Source: an uncultured Metabacillus sp. (GTDB lineage Bacteria; Bacillota; Bacilli; Bacillales; Bacillaceae). From it: 64,000 nucleotides of DNA. The stretch is from contig NZ_CANNCR010000019.1 of NCBI RefSeq assembly GCF_947503125.1, positions 1 to 64,000 of the forward strand. The letters run 5' to 3'. A model generated the notes under the pieces. The model saw only the letters and a list, made by a program, of their open reading frames with translations. It made no database searches and had not been told where the DNA came from. A program made the position numbers and the translations under genes. Shown piece after piece: positions 17,554 to 28,502 of the stretch. The stretch's first letter is position 1, and each line of letters starts with the position of its first letter.

Positions 17554-19665
17554 ATGGATGCATTATTATGGGTGAATTTTATTGCATTCGCAATTGTAAC
17601 CGCTTACGCAATCTATTTATTTAGCTACCTGATTAAAACAAGACTAGCTTACATCAAGCTTGGGAAAAAGGTTGAGTTCGATGGAAAGGTGAAAGAAAGG
17701 CTTCAAAAAATATGGGTAAATGTATTTGGCCAGAAAAAACTTTTAAAAGATAAAAAGAGCGGAATCATTCATGTCATGTTCTTTTATGGGTTTATTCTCG
17801 TTCAGTTTGGGGCCATTGACTTTATTATGAAAGGGCTTATACCTGGAGCCCATTTACCTCTTGGACCGCTCTATCCAGCGTTCACCTTTTTCCAAGAAAT
17901 TGTGACATTTATGATTTTAGTTGCTGTCGTATGGGCATTTCATCGCCGCTATGTTGAAAAGCTTGTGAGATTAAAGCGTGGCTTTAAGTCCGGATTAGTA
18001 TTGATCTTTATCGGCGGACTTATGCTATCTGTTCTGCTTGGAAATGGAATGAGCCTTATTTGGCATCAACATGAGCTTACCTGGACTGAGCCGATTGTCT
18101 CTGCCATTGCATTCCTGCTTAGCTTTGCAGGAGAAACAGGTTCTATCGTCATCTTCTATATCGCCTGGTGGATCCATTTATTATTCCTGTTAACGTTTTT
18201 AGTATATGTTCCGCAATCAAAGCATGCTCACTTAATTGCAGGACCGGCAAATGTGTATTTTAATCGCCTATCTGCTCCCGGAAAACTTGAAAAGATTGAT
18301 TTTGAGGATGAATCACAAGAAACCTTTGGCGTAGGAAAAATTCAGGATTTTACCCAGACTCAGCTAATTGATTTGTACGCATGTGTTGAATGCGGCCGTT
18401 GTACAAATATGTGTCCTGCTACAGGCTCCGGTAAAATGCTTTCGCCGATGGATTTGATTTTAAAGCTGCGTGACCATTTAACGCTTACTGGGGCTGCAGT
18501 GACCCAAAAGCAGCCATGGGTGCCTGCTGCAGCTTTTAGTCATACAAAAGGCAATCAAATTGCGATGATGGCCGCAAGCTCCGGTGCTCAGGAATCGGCC
18601 GCTGCTGCTGTTGATTACAATCCATCATTGATCGGTGATGTCATTACAGAAGAGGAGATCTGGGCATGTACAACCTGCCGGAACTGTGAGGATCAATGTC
18701 CGGTTATGAATGAGCATGTGGATAAGATCATTGATATGCGCCGTTACCTTGTGTTAACAGAAGGGAAAATGGATGCAGATGCCCAGCGTGCGATGACAAA
18801 TATCGAACGCCAAGGCAACCCATGGGGCTTAAACCGCAAAGAGCGTGAGACATGGCGCGAGGCCCGCGAAGATGTGTCTGTCCCGACAGTAAAGGAAATG
18901 AGCAAGGCTGGTGAAGAGTTTGAGTACTTATTCTGGGTTGGCTCAATGGGCTCCTATGATAACCGCAGCCAAAAAATCGCGTTATCCTTTGCAAAGCTTC
19001 TCAATGAAGCGGGTGTGAAGTTTGCGATTCTCGGTAATAAGGAAAAGAACTCTGGAGATACTCCGCGTCGCCTTGGAAACGAGTTTTTATTCCAAGAGCT
19101 TGCAACTAAGAATATCGATGAATTTGTTAAAAACGATGTGAAAAAAATCGTCACCATTGATCCGCATGCTTATAACATCTTTAAAAATGAGTACCCTGAC
19201 TTTGGCTTAGAGGCTGAGGTGTACCATCATACAGAGCTGTTGGCGCAATTGGTGGCTGAAGGCAAATTAAAGCCGGTGCATCAAGTCAATGAAACGATTA
19301 CCTTCCATGATTCCTGTTATCTGGGAAGATATAACGAGGTATATGATGCTCCAAGGAATATCCTTAAAGCCATTCCTGGAGTGAAGATTATTGAAATGGA
19401 ACGAAATCGTGAGAAAGGCATGTGCTGCGGCGCTGGCGGGGGACTTATGTGGATGGAAGAAGACACAGGGAGCCGGATAAATGTCGCGAGAACAGAACAG
19501 GCACTCACTGTGAATCCATCTGTTATCAGCTCAGGCTGCCCATACTGCTTAACCATGCTAAGCGATGGCACAAAAGCGAAGGAAATCGAGGATCAAGTCA
19601 GCACATATGACGTCGCAGAACTGCTGGAGAAATCTATCTTTGGGGATCGAAAAGAAGTTTCTTAA
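17554..19665 (+). CDS. fadF: FadF-type iron-sulfur oxidoreductase with membrane domain
   Basis: A 703-residue protein. The N-terminal half holds several membrane spans resembling a cytochrome b/NarI-like domain. Two 4Fe-4S clusters follow (CVECGRCTNMCP and CTTCRNCEDQCP), then two CCG-type domains (HDSCYLGRYNE...MCCGAGGG and the end motif SSGCPYC). In B. subtilis fadF belongs to the FadR regulon and is thought to pass electrons from acyl-CoA dehydrogenation to the membrane. Here it heads the acyl-CoA gene block and is preceded by a FadR-like box. Confidence 0.92.
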   Translation: MDALLWVNFIAFAIVTAYAIYLFSYLIKTRLAYIKLGKKVEFDGKVKERLQKIWVNVFGQKKLLKDKKSGIIHVMFFYGFILVQFGAIDFIMKGLIPGAHLPLGPLYPAFTFFQEIVTFMILVAVVWAFHRRYVEKLVRLKRGFKSGLVLIFIGGLMLSVLLGNGMSLIWHQHELTWTEPIVSAIAFLLSFAGETGSIVIFYIAWWIHLLFLLTFLVYVPQSKHAHLIAGPANVYFNRLSAPGKLEKIDFEDESQETFGVGKIQDFTQTQLIDLYACVECGRCTNMCPATGSGKMLSPMDLILKLRDHLTLTGAAVTQKQPWVPAAAFSHTKGNQIAMMAASSGAQESAAAAVDYNPSLIGDVITEEEIWACTTCRNCEDQCPVMNEHVDKIIDMRRYLVLTEGKMDADAQRAMTNIERQGNPWGLNRKERETWREAREDVSVPTVKEMSKAGEEFEYLFWVGSMGSYDNRSQKIALSFAKLLNEAGVKFAILGNKEKNSGDTPRRLGNEFLFQELATKNIDEFVKNDVKKIVTIDPHAYNIFKNEYPDFGLEAEVYHHTELLAQLVAEGKLKPVHQVNETITFHDSCYLGRYNEVYDAPRNILKAIPGVKIIEMERNREKGMCCGAGGGLMWMEEDTGSRINVARTEQALTVNPSVISSGCPYCLTMLSDGTKAKEIEDQVSTYDVAELLEKSIFGDRKEVS

Positions 19666-19666
19666 A

Positions 19667-19692
19667 ACAAGGGGGGACTAATCCCCTCTTTG
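19667..19692 (+). terminator. Weak hairpin after fadF
   Basis: GGGGA-CTAA-TCCCC followed by TCTTT; it may partially terminate before the thiolase promoter. Confidence 0.45.
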
Positions 19693-19703
19693 GTCATGCT
19701 TTC

Positions 19704-19725
19704 TGACTGAGCGAGCGTTCGGTCA
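19704..19725. promoter_or_regulatory. TetR-type operator upstream of the thiolase
   Basis: A 22-bp palindrome with halves TGACTGAGCGA and GCGTTCGGTCA, about 80 bp upstream of the thiolase gene. It shares the TGACTGA half with the fadF box. A possible cre (CGAAAGCGATTACT, 19732-19745) adjoins it. Confidence 0.6.
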
Positions 19726-19802
19726 AGCTTTGCGAAAGCGATTACTTATATACTTATACAATTATTTTTTTAATATAAAAATGTTTAAAGGGGAGAAAAT
19801 CA

Positions 19803-20981
19803 ATGGGAAAAACAGTGATCTTAAGCGGAGTAAGAACACCGGTTGGCAAATTTGGAGGTGCGCTGTCAACATTAACAGCCTCTGAACTTGGCGGGATTGC
19901 CATTAAAGAAGCATTAAAGCGTGCAGAGGTTGAAGGCACTCAGGTTGATGAAGTGATTCTAGGTAATGTTCTTCAAGGAGGGCAGGGGCAAATTCCTTCA
20001 CGTCAAGCAGCACGTCATGCCGAGCTTCCTTGGGATGTAAAAACAGAGACAATTAATAAAGTATGTGCATCAGGACTAAGAAGCGTGACCTTAGCGGATC
20101 AAATCATTCGTACGGGTGATGAAGATGTGATCGTCGCAGGTGGAATGGAATCAATGAGCAATGCGCCGTATATTTTGCCAAAGGCACGCTGGGGACTAAG
20201 AATGGGAGATGGCGCGGTGAAGGATTTAATGATTCACGATGGCCTAACATGCAGTTTTACAGGCGTTCATATGGGCACATATGGCAACAGCACATCTGCC
20301 GAATTAGGGCTAACAAGACAGCAGCAGGATGAATGGGCATTAAGAAGCCATCAGCGCGCAATTCATGCGCAAGAAACTGGGCTTCTTCGTGAAGAAATCG
20401 TGCCGGTTGCTGTACCGCAACGTAAAGGAGAGCCAATAGTGGTCGAAAAGGATGAGGCACCACGCAAAGATACATCGATTGAACGGCTTTCAAAGCTGGC
20501 ACCTGTGTTTGAACATGATGGCACGATTACGGCTGGAAATGCGCCAGGAATAAATGATGGTGCGGCTGCACTTGTTTTAATGAGCAGCGAACGGGCTGAA
20601 AGAGAAGGACGCAAGCCATTAGCAACAATTATCGGCCACACAGCGATCGCCGTTGAAGCGAAGGATTTTCCAAAAACACCTGGTCTTGTTATAAATGAGC
20701 TATTAAAGAAAACAGGCAAAACCGTTGATGATATAGATTTATTCGAAATTAATGAAGCCTTTGCCGCAGTGGCATTAGCTTCAAATCAAATTGCTAATCT
20801 TGACCCGGAAAAAGTGAATGTGAACGGAGGGGCGGTAGCAATCGGACATCCAATTGGCGCAAGCGGAGCAAGAATTATCATTACCTTGATTCATGAGCTA
20901 AAGCGCAGCGGCGGCGGAATTGGCATTGCTGCCATTTGCAGCGGCGGCGGTCAAGGTGATGCGATTATGATAGAGGTTTAA
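19803..20981 (+). CDS. Acetyl-CoA acetyltransferase (thiolase)
   Basis: A 392-residue thiolase. The acyl-accepting Cys88 lies in [11 protein letters not shown], the [10 protein letters not shown] histidine motif is present, and the C-terminal catalytic Cys379 is in [11 protein letters not shown]. It condenses or cleaves acetyl-/acyl-CoA. It is followed by a 3-hydroxyacyl-CoA dehydrogenase and acyl-CoA dehydrogenases in the same direction, so the block contains the acyl-CoA dehydrogenase, 3-hydroxyacyl-CoA dehydrogenase and thiolase steps of beta-oxidation; no enoyl-CoA hydratase is visible here. The gene resembles mmgA. GGGGAG precedes ATG 19803. Confidence 0.94.
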   Translation: MGKTVILSGVRTPVGKFGGALSTLTASELGGIAIKEALKRAEVEGTQVDEVILGNVLQGGQGQIPSRQAARHAELPWDVKTETINKVCASGLRSVTLADQIIRTGDEDVIVAGGMESMSNAPYILPKARWGLRMGDGAVKDLMIHDGLTCSFTGVHMGTYGNSTSAELGLTRQQQDEWALRSHQRAIHAQETGLLREEIVPVAVPQRKGEPIVVEKDEAPRKDTSIERLSKLAPVFEHDGTITAGNAPGINDGAAALVLMSSERAEREGRKPLATIIGHTAIAVEAKDFPKTPGLVINELLKKTGKTVDDIDLFEINEAFAAVALASNQIANLDPEKVNVNGGAVAIGHPIGASGARIIITLIHELKRSGGGIGIAAICSGGGQGDAIMIEV

Positions 20982-21000
20982 TTGATAAAGCTGAGGGGAC

Positions 21001-21036
21001 TGCCCCCAATATTAGACCCTTGGGGCATTCCTCCGT
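21001..21036. other. Intra-operon hairpin between thiolase and dehydrogenase
   Basis: TGCCCC/GGGGCA arms (21001-21006, 21022-21027) without a following T-run. It may stabilise or process the mRNA rather than terminate it. Confidence 0.4.
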
Positions 21037-21072
21037 GTTTTATATTAATAGATTAATAGGGGGATGTTTAGC

Positions 21073-21921
21073 ATGAGTATTAAAACAATCATGGTGATTG
21101 GCGCCGGGCAGATGGGCTCAGGGATTGCCCAGGTATGCGCGATGGCAGGCTTTGACGTTGTGCTTCATGATTTATCAGAGGAATTGGTCAATAGAGGGGT
21201 AGCATCGATTGAGAAGCAGCTGCAAAGGCAGGTCGAAAAGGAAAAAATCCAGCCGCAGGAAAAAGACTTTGCACTACAACGAATTACCCCTTCAATCAGC
21301 CTCTCAAATGCAGCTTCAGCAGATCTTGTCATTGAAGCAGCGGTTGAAAAGATGGACGTAAAGACAGCGCTTTTTCACGAGCTTGATCAACTGGCACCGG
21401 AACATACGATTCTAGCGACAAATACCTCATCATTGCCGATTACAGAAATTGCCGCAGCAACAAAGCGGCCGGAAAAGGTCATAGGCATGCATTTTATGAA
21501 TCCAGTACCAATTATGAAGCTCGTGGAGATTATCCGCGGCCTTGCAACAGCTAATGAGGTATATCAGCAAATCGAGGAACTGACGAAAACCTTAAAGAAA
21601 GTCCCCGTTGAAGTAAATGACTTCCCAGGCTTTGTCTCAAACAGAATTTTAATGCCAATGATTAATGAAGCCATCTACACTGTTTATGAGGGTGTTGCTG
21701 CACCTGAGGCGGTCGATGAAGTGATGAAGCTGGGAATGAACCACCCGATGGGACCGCTTACCCTGGCAGACTTCATTGGCTTAGATACTTGCTTATATAT
21801 AATGGAAACCCTTCATGAAGGGTTTGGCGATGATAAATACCGCCCATGCCCGCTGTTACGTAAATATGTAAAAGCAGGGTGGCTCGGCAGAAAAACAGGC
21901 AAAGGCTTCTACACGTATTAA
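21073..21921 (+). CDS. 3-hydroxybutyryl-CoA dehydrogenase
   Basis: ATG 21073 is chosen because AGGGGG (to 21063) lies about 9 bases upstream; the ATG at 21064 would touch it. The protein has 282 residues. The Rossmann NAD site is [15 protein letters not shown], and catalytic motifs include [17 protein letters not shown] and [18 protein letters not shown]. It interconverts 3-hydroxyacyl-CoA and 3-ketoacyl-CoA. Resembles MmgB/Hbd, the expected partner of the upstream thiolase. Confidence 0.94.
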   Translation: MSIKTIMVIGAGQMGSGIAQVCAMAGFDVVLHDLSEELVNRGVASIEKQLQRQVEKEKIQPQEKDFALQRITPSISLSNAASADLVIEAAVEKMDVKTALFHELDQLAPEHTILATNTSSLPITEIAAATKRPEKVIGMHFMNPVPIMKLVEIIRGLATANEVYQQIEELTKTLKKVPVEVNDFPGFVSNRILMPMINEAIYTVYEGVAAPEAVDEVMKLGMNHPMGPLTLADFIGLDTCLYIMETLHEGFGDDKYRPCPLLRKYVKAGWLGRKTGKGFYTY

Positions 21922-21955
21922 AAAAGACTGACTTATTCCAAAGGGGTGGCATCAC

Positions 21956-23095
21956 GTGAGGTTAGAATTTACGGAAGAACAAGTCATGATGCGGAAAATG
22001 GTTCGGGATTTTGCCAAACATGAGGTGGAACCAGTTGTCGAGGAAATGGAAAAGGGTGTTTTTCCGCGAGAAACCCTGAAAAAAATGGGGGAGCTTGGGC
22101 TTATGGGAATCCCGGTTCCCCAACAGTATGAAGGGGCTGGAATGGATTATACCTCCTCTATTATCGCAATCCATGAAATTTCAAAGGTAAGCGCAGCACT
22201 TGGCGTGATTTTATCTGTTCATACATCGGTTGGCACCTATCCGATTTTAGCCTTTGGAACAGAGGATCAAAAGCAAAAATATGTAACAAAGCTGGCCAAA
22301 GGTGAACAATTAGCTGCATTTTGCTTAACCGAACCAAGTTCCGGCTCAGATGCAGCCAGCATGAAGGCAAAAGCAGTGAAGCAAAATGATCATTTTCTGC
22401 TTAATGGCTCAAAGATGTTTATTACAAACGGCGGTGAAGCAGATATTTATATTGTTTTTGCCAGAACGTCCAGCGGTTTGAGAAGCGAAGGGATTTCAGC
22501 TTTTATCGTTGAAAGGGATACACCAGGCTTTATCATCGGAAAAGATGAACATAAGATGGGACTCAACGGTTCGAGAACCGTTCAATTAATCTTTGAAAAT
22601 GCGAAGGTGCCTGTCGAGAATCTCCTTGGTAAAGAAGGTGAAGGATTTAAAATTGCTATGGCAAACCTTGATGGCGGGAGAATTGGAATCGCGGCTCAAT
22701 CGCTTGGTATTGCCGAGGCTGCACTCGAAAAAGCTACCTTATATGCAAAGGAACGAGAGCAATTTGGTAAACCAATTGCAAGTCAGCAAGGAGTAGCCTT
22801 TAAACTGGCAGACATGGCAACAAATGTGGAAGCGGCAAAGCTATTAGTCTATCAAGCTGCATACTTGAAACAACATCAGCTTCCCTGTGGCAAGCAGGCG
22901 GCGATGGCAAAGCTGTTTGCTTCAAAGATCGCGATGGAGGCTGCGATTGAGGCAGTTCAAATTTTTGGCGGTTATGGCTATACAAAAGATTATCCGGTTG
23001 AAAGATATTTTCGTGATGCAAAGGTCTGTGAAATCTATGAAGGCACAAGTGAAATCCAACGCATTGTCATAAGCAAGCATTTACTAAAGGCGTGA
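21956..23095 (+). CDS. Acyl-CoA dehydrogenase (first of a tandem pair, MmgC-like)
   Basis: 379 residues from GTG 21956, with AAGGGGTGG upstream. FAD and substrate motifs are typical: CLTEPSSGSDAASM, FITNGGEADIY, the catalytic base region EGTSEIQRIVISKHL and the [17 protein letters not shown] motif. It introduces the alpha-beta double bond in a short-chain or branched acyl-CoA. It is clearly homologous to, but distinct from, the next gene, so the two probably differ in chain preference. Confidence 0.93.
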   Translation: MRLEFTEEQVMMRKMVRDFAKHEVEPVVEEMEKGVFPRETLKKMGELGLMGIPVPQQYEGAGMDYTSSIIAIHEISKVSAALGVILSVHTSVGTYPILAFGTEDQKQKYVTKLAKGEQLAAFCLTEPSSGSDAASMKAKAVKQNDHFLLNGSKMFITNGGEADIYIVFARTSSGLRSEGISAFIVERDTPGFIIGKDEHKMGLNGSRTVQLIFENAKVPVENLLGKEGEGFKIAMANLDGGRIGIAAQSLGIAEAALEKATLYAKEREQFGKPIASQQGVAFKLADMATNVEAAKLLVYQAAYLKQHQLPCGKQAAMAKLFASKIAMEAAIEAVQIFGGYGYTKDYPVERYFRDAKVCEIYEGTSEIQRIVISKHLLKA

Positions 23096-23116
23096 AGTAG
23101 ATAAGGGGATGAGCAT

Positions 23117-24256
23117 ATGAATTTTAAGCTGTCTGAAGAACATGAAATGATCAGAAAAATGGTGAGGGATTTTGCAAGGAAAGAGGTTGAACCATCTGCC
23201 GCAGAACGTGATGAACAGGAACGCTTTGATATGGACATCCTCAGGAAAATGGCAGATTTAGGCTTGTTAGGTATTCCATGGCCGGAAAAGTATGGCGGGA
23301 TTGGAAGCGATTATTTATCCTATGTGATTGCAGTTGAAGAGCTATCAAGAGTTTGTGCCTCAACAGGTGTAACACTATCTGCCCACACCTCTTTAGCAGG
23401 ATGGCCGCTCTTTAAATTTGGCACAGAGGAGCAAAAGCAAAAATATTTAAAACCGATGGCGTTAGGAGAAAAAATCGGTGCCTACGGTTTAACTGAGCCA
23501 GGTTCGGGGTCTGATGCCGGCGGAATGAGAACAAATGCCAGATTGGAAGGCGATACGTATATTCTGAACGGCTCAAAAATTTTCATCACAAATGGAGGAA
23601 TCGCCGATATCTATATCGTTTTTGCGGTAACCGATCCCTCTAGCAAGCATAAAGGGACAACAGCGTTTATCATCGAAAAGGATTTCGAAGGCTTTTCAAT
23701 CGGGAAAAAAGAAAGCAAGCTGGGAATCCGCTCCTCGCCAACAACAGAGATCATCTTTGAAAATTGTAAAGTCCCTAAAGATAACGTACTAGGGAACATC
23801 GGAGAAGGTTTTAAGATTGCGATGATGACATTGGATGGCGGTCGAAATGGAATTGCTGCACAAGCGGTCGGCATTGCTCAAGGAGCGTTGGACGCGGCCG
23901 TTGCCTATGCAAAAGAACGAGAGCAGTTTGGAAAACCAATTGCCGCTCAGCAAGGAATCAGCTTTAAGCTGGCCGATATGGCAACAAATATTGAAGCAGC
24001 TCGTCTCTTAACCTATCAGGCAGCATGGCTGGAATCTGAAGGACTGCCATATGGAAAGGAATCAGCGATGTCTAAGCTATTTGCAGGCGATACGGCAATG
24101 AAAGTCACAACAGAAGCAGTCCAAGTGTTTGGTGGTTATGGCTATACAAAGGATTATCCTGTAGAACGATATATGCGCGATGCAAAGATTACGCAAATCT
24201 ATGAGGGAACACAAGAGATTCAAAGGCTCGTAATTTCAAGAATGCTGACAAAATGA
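23117..24256 (+). CDS. acdA: Acyl-CoA dehydrogenase AcdA
   Basis: 379 residues starting [20 protein letters not shown], very close to my memory of B. subtilis AcdA. The FAD motif [25 protein letters not shown] and the catalytic segment [15 protein letters not shown] are present. It lies 21 bp after its paralogue and in the fadF-acdA-rpoE synteny block of B. subtilis, here with extra genes on both sides. Likely a short-chain enzyme passing electrons to ETF and FadF. Confidence 0.94.
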   Translation: MNFKLSEEHEMIRKMVRDFARKEVEPSAAERDEQERFDMDILRKMADLGLLGIPWPEKYGGIGSDYLSYVIAVEELSRVCASTGVTLSAHTSLAGWPLFKFGTEEQKQKYLKPMALGEKIGAYGLTEPGSGSDAGGMRTNARLEGDTYILNGSKIFITNGGIADIYIVFAVTDPSSKHKGTTAFIIEKDFEGFSIGKKESKLGIRSSPTTEIIFENCKVPKDNVLGNIGEGFKIAMMTLDGGRNGIAAQAVGIAQGALDAAVAYAKEREQFGKPIAAQQGISFKLADMATNIEAARLLTYQAAWLESEGLPYGKESAMSKLFAGDTAMKVTTEAVQVFGGYGYTKDYPVERYMRDAKITQIYEGTQEIQRLVISRMLTK

Positions 24257-24295
24257 TGAGATGCACCTTACTTAAATGAGAAAGGTGGGAGATCG

Positions 24296-24919
24296 TTGAA
24301 AAAACGCGAGGTGCATGCATCTGTCAAGGATGAGAGATTAATTGAAAAAAGGCGGGAGCAGATGATAAAGGGAGCGGTAACTCTTTTTAAGGAAAAAGGC
24401 TTCCACAGGACGACAACGAGGGAAATCGCACGTGCAGCAGGTTTTAGTATTGGGACGTTATATGAATATATTCGCCAAAAGGAAGATGTTTTGTACTTGG
24501 TCTGCGATACGATTTATGACCAAGTGCATATCAGGCTTGAACAGGATATTGATACGAAGCAAGGTACAATCGAGAGTTTAAAGCTTGCAATCCATCACTA
24601 TTTTAAGGTTGTCGATGATATGCAGGATGAAGTGTTGGTCATGTATCAGGAAGCGAAATCTTTATCCAAGGATGCTCTTCCTTATGTTTTGAATAAGGAA
24701 AATGAAATGGCGGCAATGTTTAAAAAGATTATTGACAGCTGTGTGACAAAAGGGGAGCTGAAGTTATCGGAGCAGGAGGCAGAGCTTATATCCCATAACA
24801 TTATTGTCCAAGGACAAATGTGGGCGTTTCGAAGATGGGCATTGCAAAAGCTCTATACAATCGATCAATATATTGAACTGCAAACGAAAGTGATTTTACA
24901 GGGAGTTGTGGAGAAATAG
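24296..24919 (+). CDS. TetR/AcrR family regulator (FadR-like)
   Basis: 207 residues from TTG 24296, with AAAGGTGGG upstream. The N-terminal helix-turn-helix is seen in TRREIARAAGFSIGTLYEYI-type sequence (about residues 42-61), and the rest is the helical ligand domain. It sits between acdA and icmF in the same direction. It is the likely reader of the palindromes at 17447 and 19704; the effector would be an acyl-CoA by analogy with B. subtilis FadR. That assignment is inferred. Confidence 0.88.
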   Translation: MKKREVHASVKDERLIEKRREQMIKGAVTLFKEKGFHRTTTREIARAAGFSIGTLYEYIRQKEDVLYLVCDTIYDQVHIRLEQDIDTKQGTIESLKLAIHHYFKVVDDMQDEVLVMYQEAKSLSKDALPYVLNKENEMAAMFKKIIDSCVTKGELKLSEQEAELISHNIIVQGQMWAFRRWALQKLYTIDQYIELQTKVILQGVVEK

Positions 24920-24943
24920 CATTCACTTAAGGGGGGATAGCAG

Positions 24944-27900
24944 ATGGCGGCAATTGACATTTATAAACCGAAGCATCCGATACGATTTGTGACAGCATCA
25001 AGTCTTTTCGACGGCCATGATGCTTCAATTAACATTATGCGTCGCATTTTGCAGTCAAGTGGAGCTGAAGTCATTCATCTTGGTCATAACCGATCAGTAG
25101 ACGAAATTGTTTCAGCAGCCATTCAAGAGGATGTTCAAGGAATTGCAATATCGTCCTATCAAGGAGGACATGTCGAGTTTTTTAAATATATGTATGATCT
25201 ATTAGTGGAAAAAGGGTCAGGACATATTAAAATTTTTGGCGGTGGCGGTGGAGTCATTATTCCCCGCGAAATAAAAGAGCTGCACGAGTATGGAATTGCG
25301 AAAATCTTTTCACCTGAAGATGGCAGGGAATTAGGTCTTCAAGGCATGATTAATTACATGCTTAAGGAATGTGATTTTTCGACGATTACCGAGCATGATA
25401 TGGAGCTTGATCGGCTTAAAGCAGGCGAACTGAAGACTGTTGCGAAATTTATTTCCTATGCGGAAGCAAAGGTTCTTCATAATGAGGTATCAGCAAGTGT
25501 TGAGAGTGTGTTTAATCAGGCTAAACAGCTTGAATCAGCTGCACCTGTTATTGGGATAACCGGGACTGGCGGTGCTGGAAAAAGCTCATTAACAGATGAA
25601 TTGATCCGGAGGTTTTTAAATGAAATCCCAGAATTAACGATTGCGGTTCTTTCCGTCGATCCGACAAAGCAAAAAACTGGTGGAGCCCTTTTAGGGGATC
25701 GAATCCGCATGAATGCAATTTTTTCACCGAGAGTATATATGAGGAGTTTGGCGACAAGACAATCGAAAACAGAGCTATCACTTGCAATTCAAGATGCCAT
25801 TTCCGTTGTGAAGAGTGCTGGATATGGATTAGTGATCGTTGAGACGAGCGGAATTGGCCAGGGTGATGCGGAGATTACTCAGATTTGCGACCTTTCCTTA
25901 TATGTGATGACAAGTGAATTTGGCGCACCATCACAGTTGGAGAAAATCGATATGATTGATTATGCCGATTTAATAGTCATTAATAAATTTGAACGAAAGG
26001 GCTCGGAGGATGCAAAACGTCAAGTGCAAAAGCAGTACCAGCGCAGCAGACAATTATTTGACATGCCGCCGGATGAGATGCCTGTGTATGGAACCATTGC
26101 CAGCCAGTTCAATGATTTAGGGACAAACACGCTATTTGCAAAGCTTTTGGAGCTAATAAATGAAAAGGCTAACAAAGACTGGCAGACATCCTTGCCGATC
26201 GTAAAGGATGTTGCAAAGCAAAACGTCATTATCCCATCAGAAAGAAGATATTATTTACGGGAAATCAGTGAGACGGTACGAAATTATCACAAGCACGCTG
26301 AGGAACAAGCAAAGCTTGCAACAAAGCTCTTCCAAGTAAACGGAACATTGGAGACCTTGTCTGAACAAGAAGGGAATGAAGCGGTTATTCATTCTCTTGA
26401 AGCCCTACAAAAACGACTTGAAGACAAGTTAACGCCACAATCGAAAGCGCTTCTTTCCGAATGGAAGGAAATGAAGGAAAAATATGCACAGGATGAGTTT
26501 AAGATAGTCATTCGCAATAAAGAAATCGTGACAACATTAAAAACGACTTCATTATCAGGCTTACCAATTCCTAAAGTGTCATTACCGAAGTATCGAAATG
26601 ACGGCGACATTTTAGCTTGGCTTTATAAAGAAAATGTTCCGGGCTCTTTCCCTTACACAGCTGGAGTTTTCCCGTTTAAACGAGAAGGAGAAGATCCGAA
26701 ACGGCAATTTGCCGGGGAAGGCACACCTGAGCGAACAAACCGCCGCTTCCATTATTTATCAAAGGATGACCATGCAAAACGCTTAAGCACAGCATTTGAT
26801 TCCGTTACTTTATATGGCGAGGATCCAGCACACCGTCCTGATATTTATGGAAAAATCGGAGAAAGCGGGGTGAGCATTTGTACGCTCGATGACATGAAAA
26901 AGCTCTATCACGGCTTTGATCTTTGTGCACCATCCACATCGGTATCAATGACAATCAACGGACCGGCACCAATCATCCTTGCGATGTTTATGAATACAGC
27001 CATCGACCAGCAGGTGAAGAAAAAAGAAGCAGAGCTTAATCGTTCGTTAACCGAAGAAGAGTATGAAGAGGTAAAGGCCGATACGTTGCAAACCGTTAGA
27101 GGGACGGTTCAGGCTGATATTTTAAAGGAAGACCAGGGGCAAAATACATGTATTTTCTCAACGGAATTTGCCTTAAGGCTGATGGGTGATATTCAACAAT
27201 ATTTTATTGATCACAAGGTGAGAAATTATTATTCTGTGTCTATTTCCGGTTATCATATCGCAGAAGCCGGGGCAAACCCAATCTCTCAGCTGGCATTTAC
27301 TCTTTCAAATGGCTTTACGTATGTAGAATATTATTTAAGCAGAGGTATGAATATTAACGATTTTGCGCCAAATCTTTCCTTTTTCTTTAGTAATGGGCTT
27401 GATCCTGAATATACGGTAATTGGCCGTGTTGCGAGAAGGATTTGGGCAACGGTCATGAGAGATAAATATGGGGCTAATGAGCGCAGCCAAAAACTTAAAT
27501 ACCATGTCCAAACCTCAGGTCGTTCTTTACATGCTCAGGAAATTGATTTTAATGATATTCGCACAACCTTACAGGCGCTTATGGCATTGCATGATAATTG
27601 TAATTCACTTCATACAAATGCATACGATGAAGCGATCACCACACCTACTGAGGAATCGGTCCGCAGAGCGATGGCGATCCAAATGATTATTACAAAAGAG
27701 CATGGGTTAACGAAAAATGAAAATCCGCTCCAAGGCTCATTTATTATCGAAGAATTAACCGATTTAGTCGAGGAGGCCGTTCTGCAAGAATTCGATCGCA
27801 TTAATGAACGCGGCGGGGTGCTTGGCGCAATGGAAACGCAGTATCAACGCGGAAAAATCCAAGAGGAATCAATGCATTATGAAATGAAAAAGCACACAGG

Positions 27901-28204
27901 TGAGCTGCCGATAATCGGTGTTAATACGTATCTGAATCCAAATCCGCCATCACAGGAATCTGTCGATAATATGGAGCTTGCACGTGCAACGAAAGAAGAG
28001 AAGGAAACACAAATTGTCAACCTCCGTGCTTTCCATCAAAAGCATGAACAAGTGGTTGAGGAGGCTCTGCAGAAATTAAAACTTACAGCAATCAATAACG
28101 GAAATATTTTTGCTGAGCTAATGGAAACGGTGAAAGTTGCTAGTCTTGGGCAAATAACGCAGGCACTTTATGAGGTTGGCGGTCAGTATAGACGGAATAT
28201 GTAA
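24944..28204 (+). CDS. icmF: Fused isobutyryl-CoA mutase IcmF (B12-dependent)
   Basis: 1086 residues in the IcmF order. The N-terminal cobalamin domain (FDGHDASIN; His25 is the cobalt ligand) comes first, then the MeaI-type G-protein chaperone with Walker A GTGGAGKS (207-214), then the large mutase TIM barrel with [12 protein letters not shown]. It interconverts isobutyryl- and n-butyryl-CoA with coenzyme B12, linking valine or branched-chain degradation to beta-oxidation. The neighbours (TetR, acyl-CoA dehydrogenases, thiolase) fit. No internal stop or truncation is seen. Confidence 0.95.
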   Translation: MAAIDIYKPKHPIRFVTASSLFDGHDASINIMRRILQSSGAEVIHLGHNRSVDEIVSAAIQEDVQGIAISSYQGGHVEFFKYMYDLLVEKGSGHIKIFGGGGGVIIPREIKELHEYGIAKIFSPEDGRELGLQGMINYMLKECDFSTITEHDMELDRLKAGELKTVAKFISYAEAKVLHNEVSASVESVFNQAKQLESAAPVIGITGTGGAGKSSLTDELIRRFLNEIPELTIAVLSVDPTKQKTGGALLGDRIRMNAIFSPRVYMRSLATRQSKTELSLAIQDAISVVKSAGYGLVIVETSGIGQGDAEITQICDLSLYVMTSEFGAPSQLEKIDMIDYADLIVINKFERKGSEDAKRQVQKQYQRSRQLFDMPPDEMPVYGTIASQFNDLGTNTLFAKLLELINEKANKDWQTSLPIVKDVAKQNVIIPSERRYYLREISETVRNYHKHAEEQAKLATKLFQVNGTLETLSEQEGNEAVIHSLEALQKRLEDKLTPQSKALLSEWKEMKEKYAQDEFKIVIRNKEIVTTLKTTSLSGLPIPKVSLPKYRNDGDILAWLYKENVPGSFPYTAGVFPFKREGEDPKRQFAGEGTPERTNRRFHYLSKDDHAKRLSTAFDSVTLYGEDPAHRPDIYGKIGESGVSICTLDDMKKLYHGFDLCAPSTSVSMTINGPAPIILAMFMNTAIDQQVKKKEAELNRSLTEEEYEEVKADTLQTVRGTVQADILKEDQGQNTCIFSTEFALRLMGDIQQYFIDHKVRNYYSVSISGYHIAEAGANPISQLAFTLSNGFTYVEYYLSRGMNINDFAPNLSFFFSNGLDPEYTVIGRVARRIWATVMRDKYGANERSQKLKYHVQTSGRSLHAQEIDFNDIRTTLQALMALHDNCNSLHTNAYDEAITTPTEESVRRAMAIQMIITKEHGLTKNENPLQGSFIIEELTDLVEEAVLQEFDRINERGGVLGAMETQYQRGKIQEESMHYEMKKHTGELPIIGVNTYLNPNPPSQESVDNMELARATKEEKETQIVNLRAFHQKHEQVVEEALQKLKLTAINNGNIFAELMETVKVASLGQITQALYEVGGQYRRNM

Positions 28205-28210
28205 ATCGTT

Positions 28211-28250
28211 TGCTCATGAATGGAAGCCTCTGTTCATGAGCAGCTTTTTA
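28211..28250 (+). terminator. Intrinsic terminator after icmF
   Basis: The stem TGCTCATGAA/TTCATGAGCA is followed by GCTTTTTA. Confidence 0.8.
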
Positions 28251-28300
28251 ATTAAAAGATAAATTAGCTTCAAATTTATAAAATGCTAGAATAAACGAAA

Positions 28301-28405
28301 AAGTTGCAAGATTATTCCTCAAAGTTGCAAAATTCTCTTCTAAAGTTGCAAAAAAACCACTAATAGTTGCAAGATTTTGAATCAAAGTTGCAAAATCCTC
28401 CTAAA
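28301..28405. repeat. Five-unit tandem array with exact 21-bp period
   Basis: AGTTGCAA begins at 28302, 28323, 28344, 28365 and 28386, exactly 21 bp apart; the unit consensus is AAAGTTGCAARATT plus a variable C/T-rich end. It is non-coding, between the icmF terminator and the rpoE promoter. No insertion or deletion breaks the register. Confidence 0.92.
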
Positions 28406-28502
28406 TAAAAGGTTGGAGGCCAAATTTAAAGTATTTTTTACGTGATAAATGTGGCATAAACTGCTAGAATTTGTTTATAATGAATGGTATGTGACTTAAA
28501 GC

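Noticed and set aside
28301-28405. CRISPR-like regular repeats
   Set aside because: The 21-bp unit has only an 8-14 base conserved core and no unique spacers of 30-40 bp; no cas genes are near.
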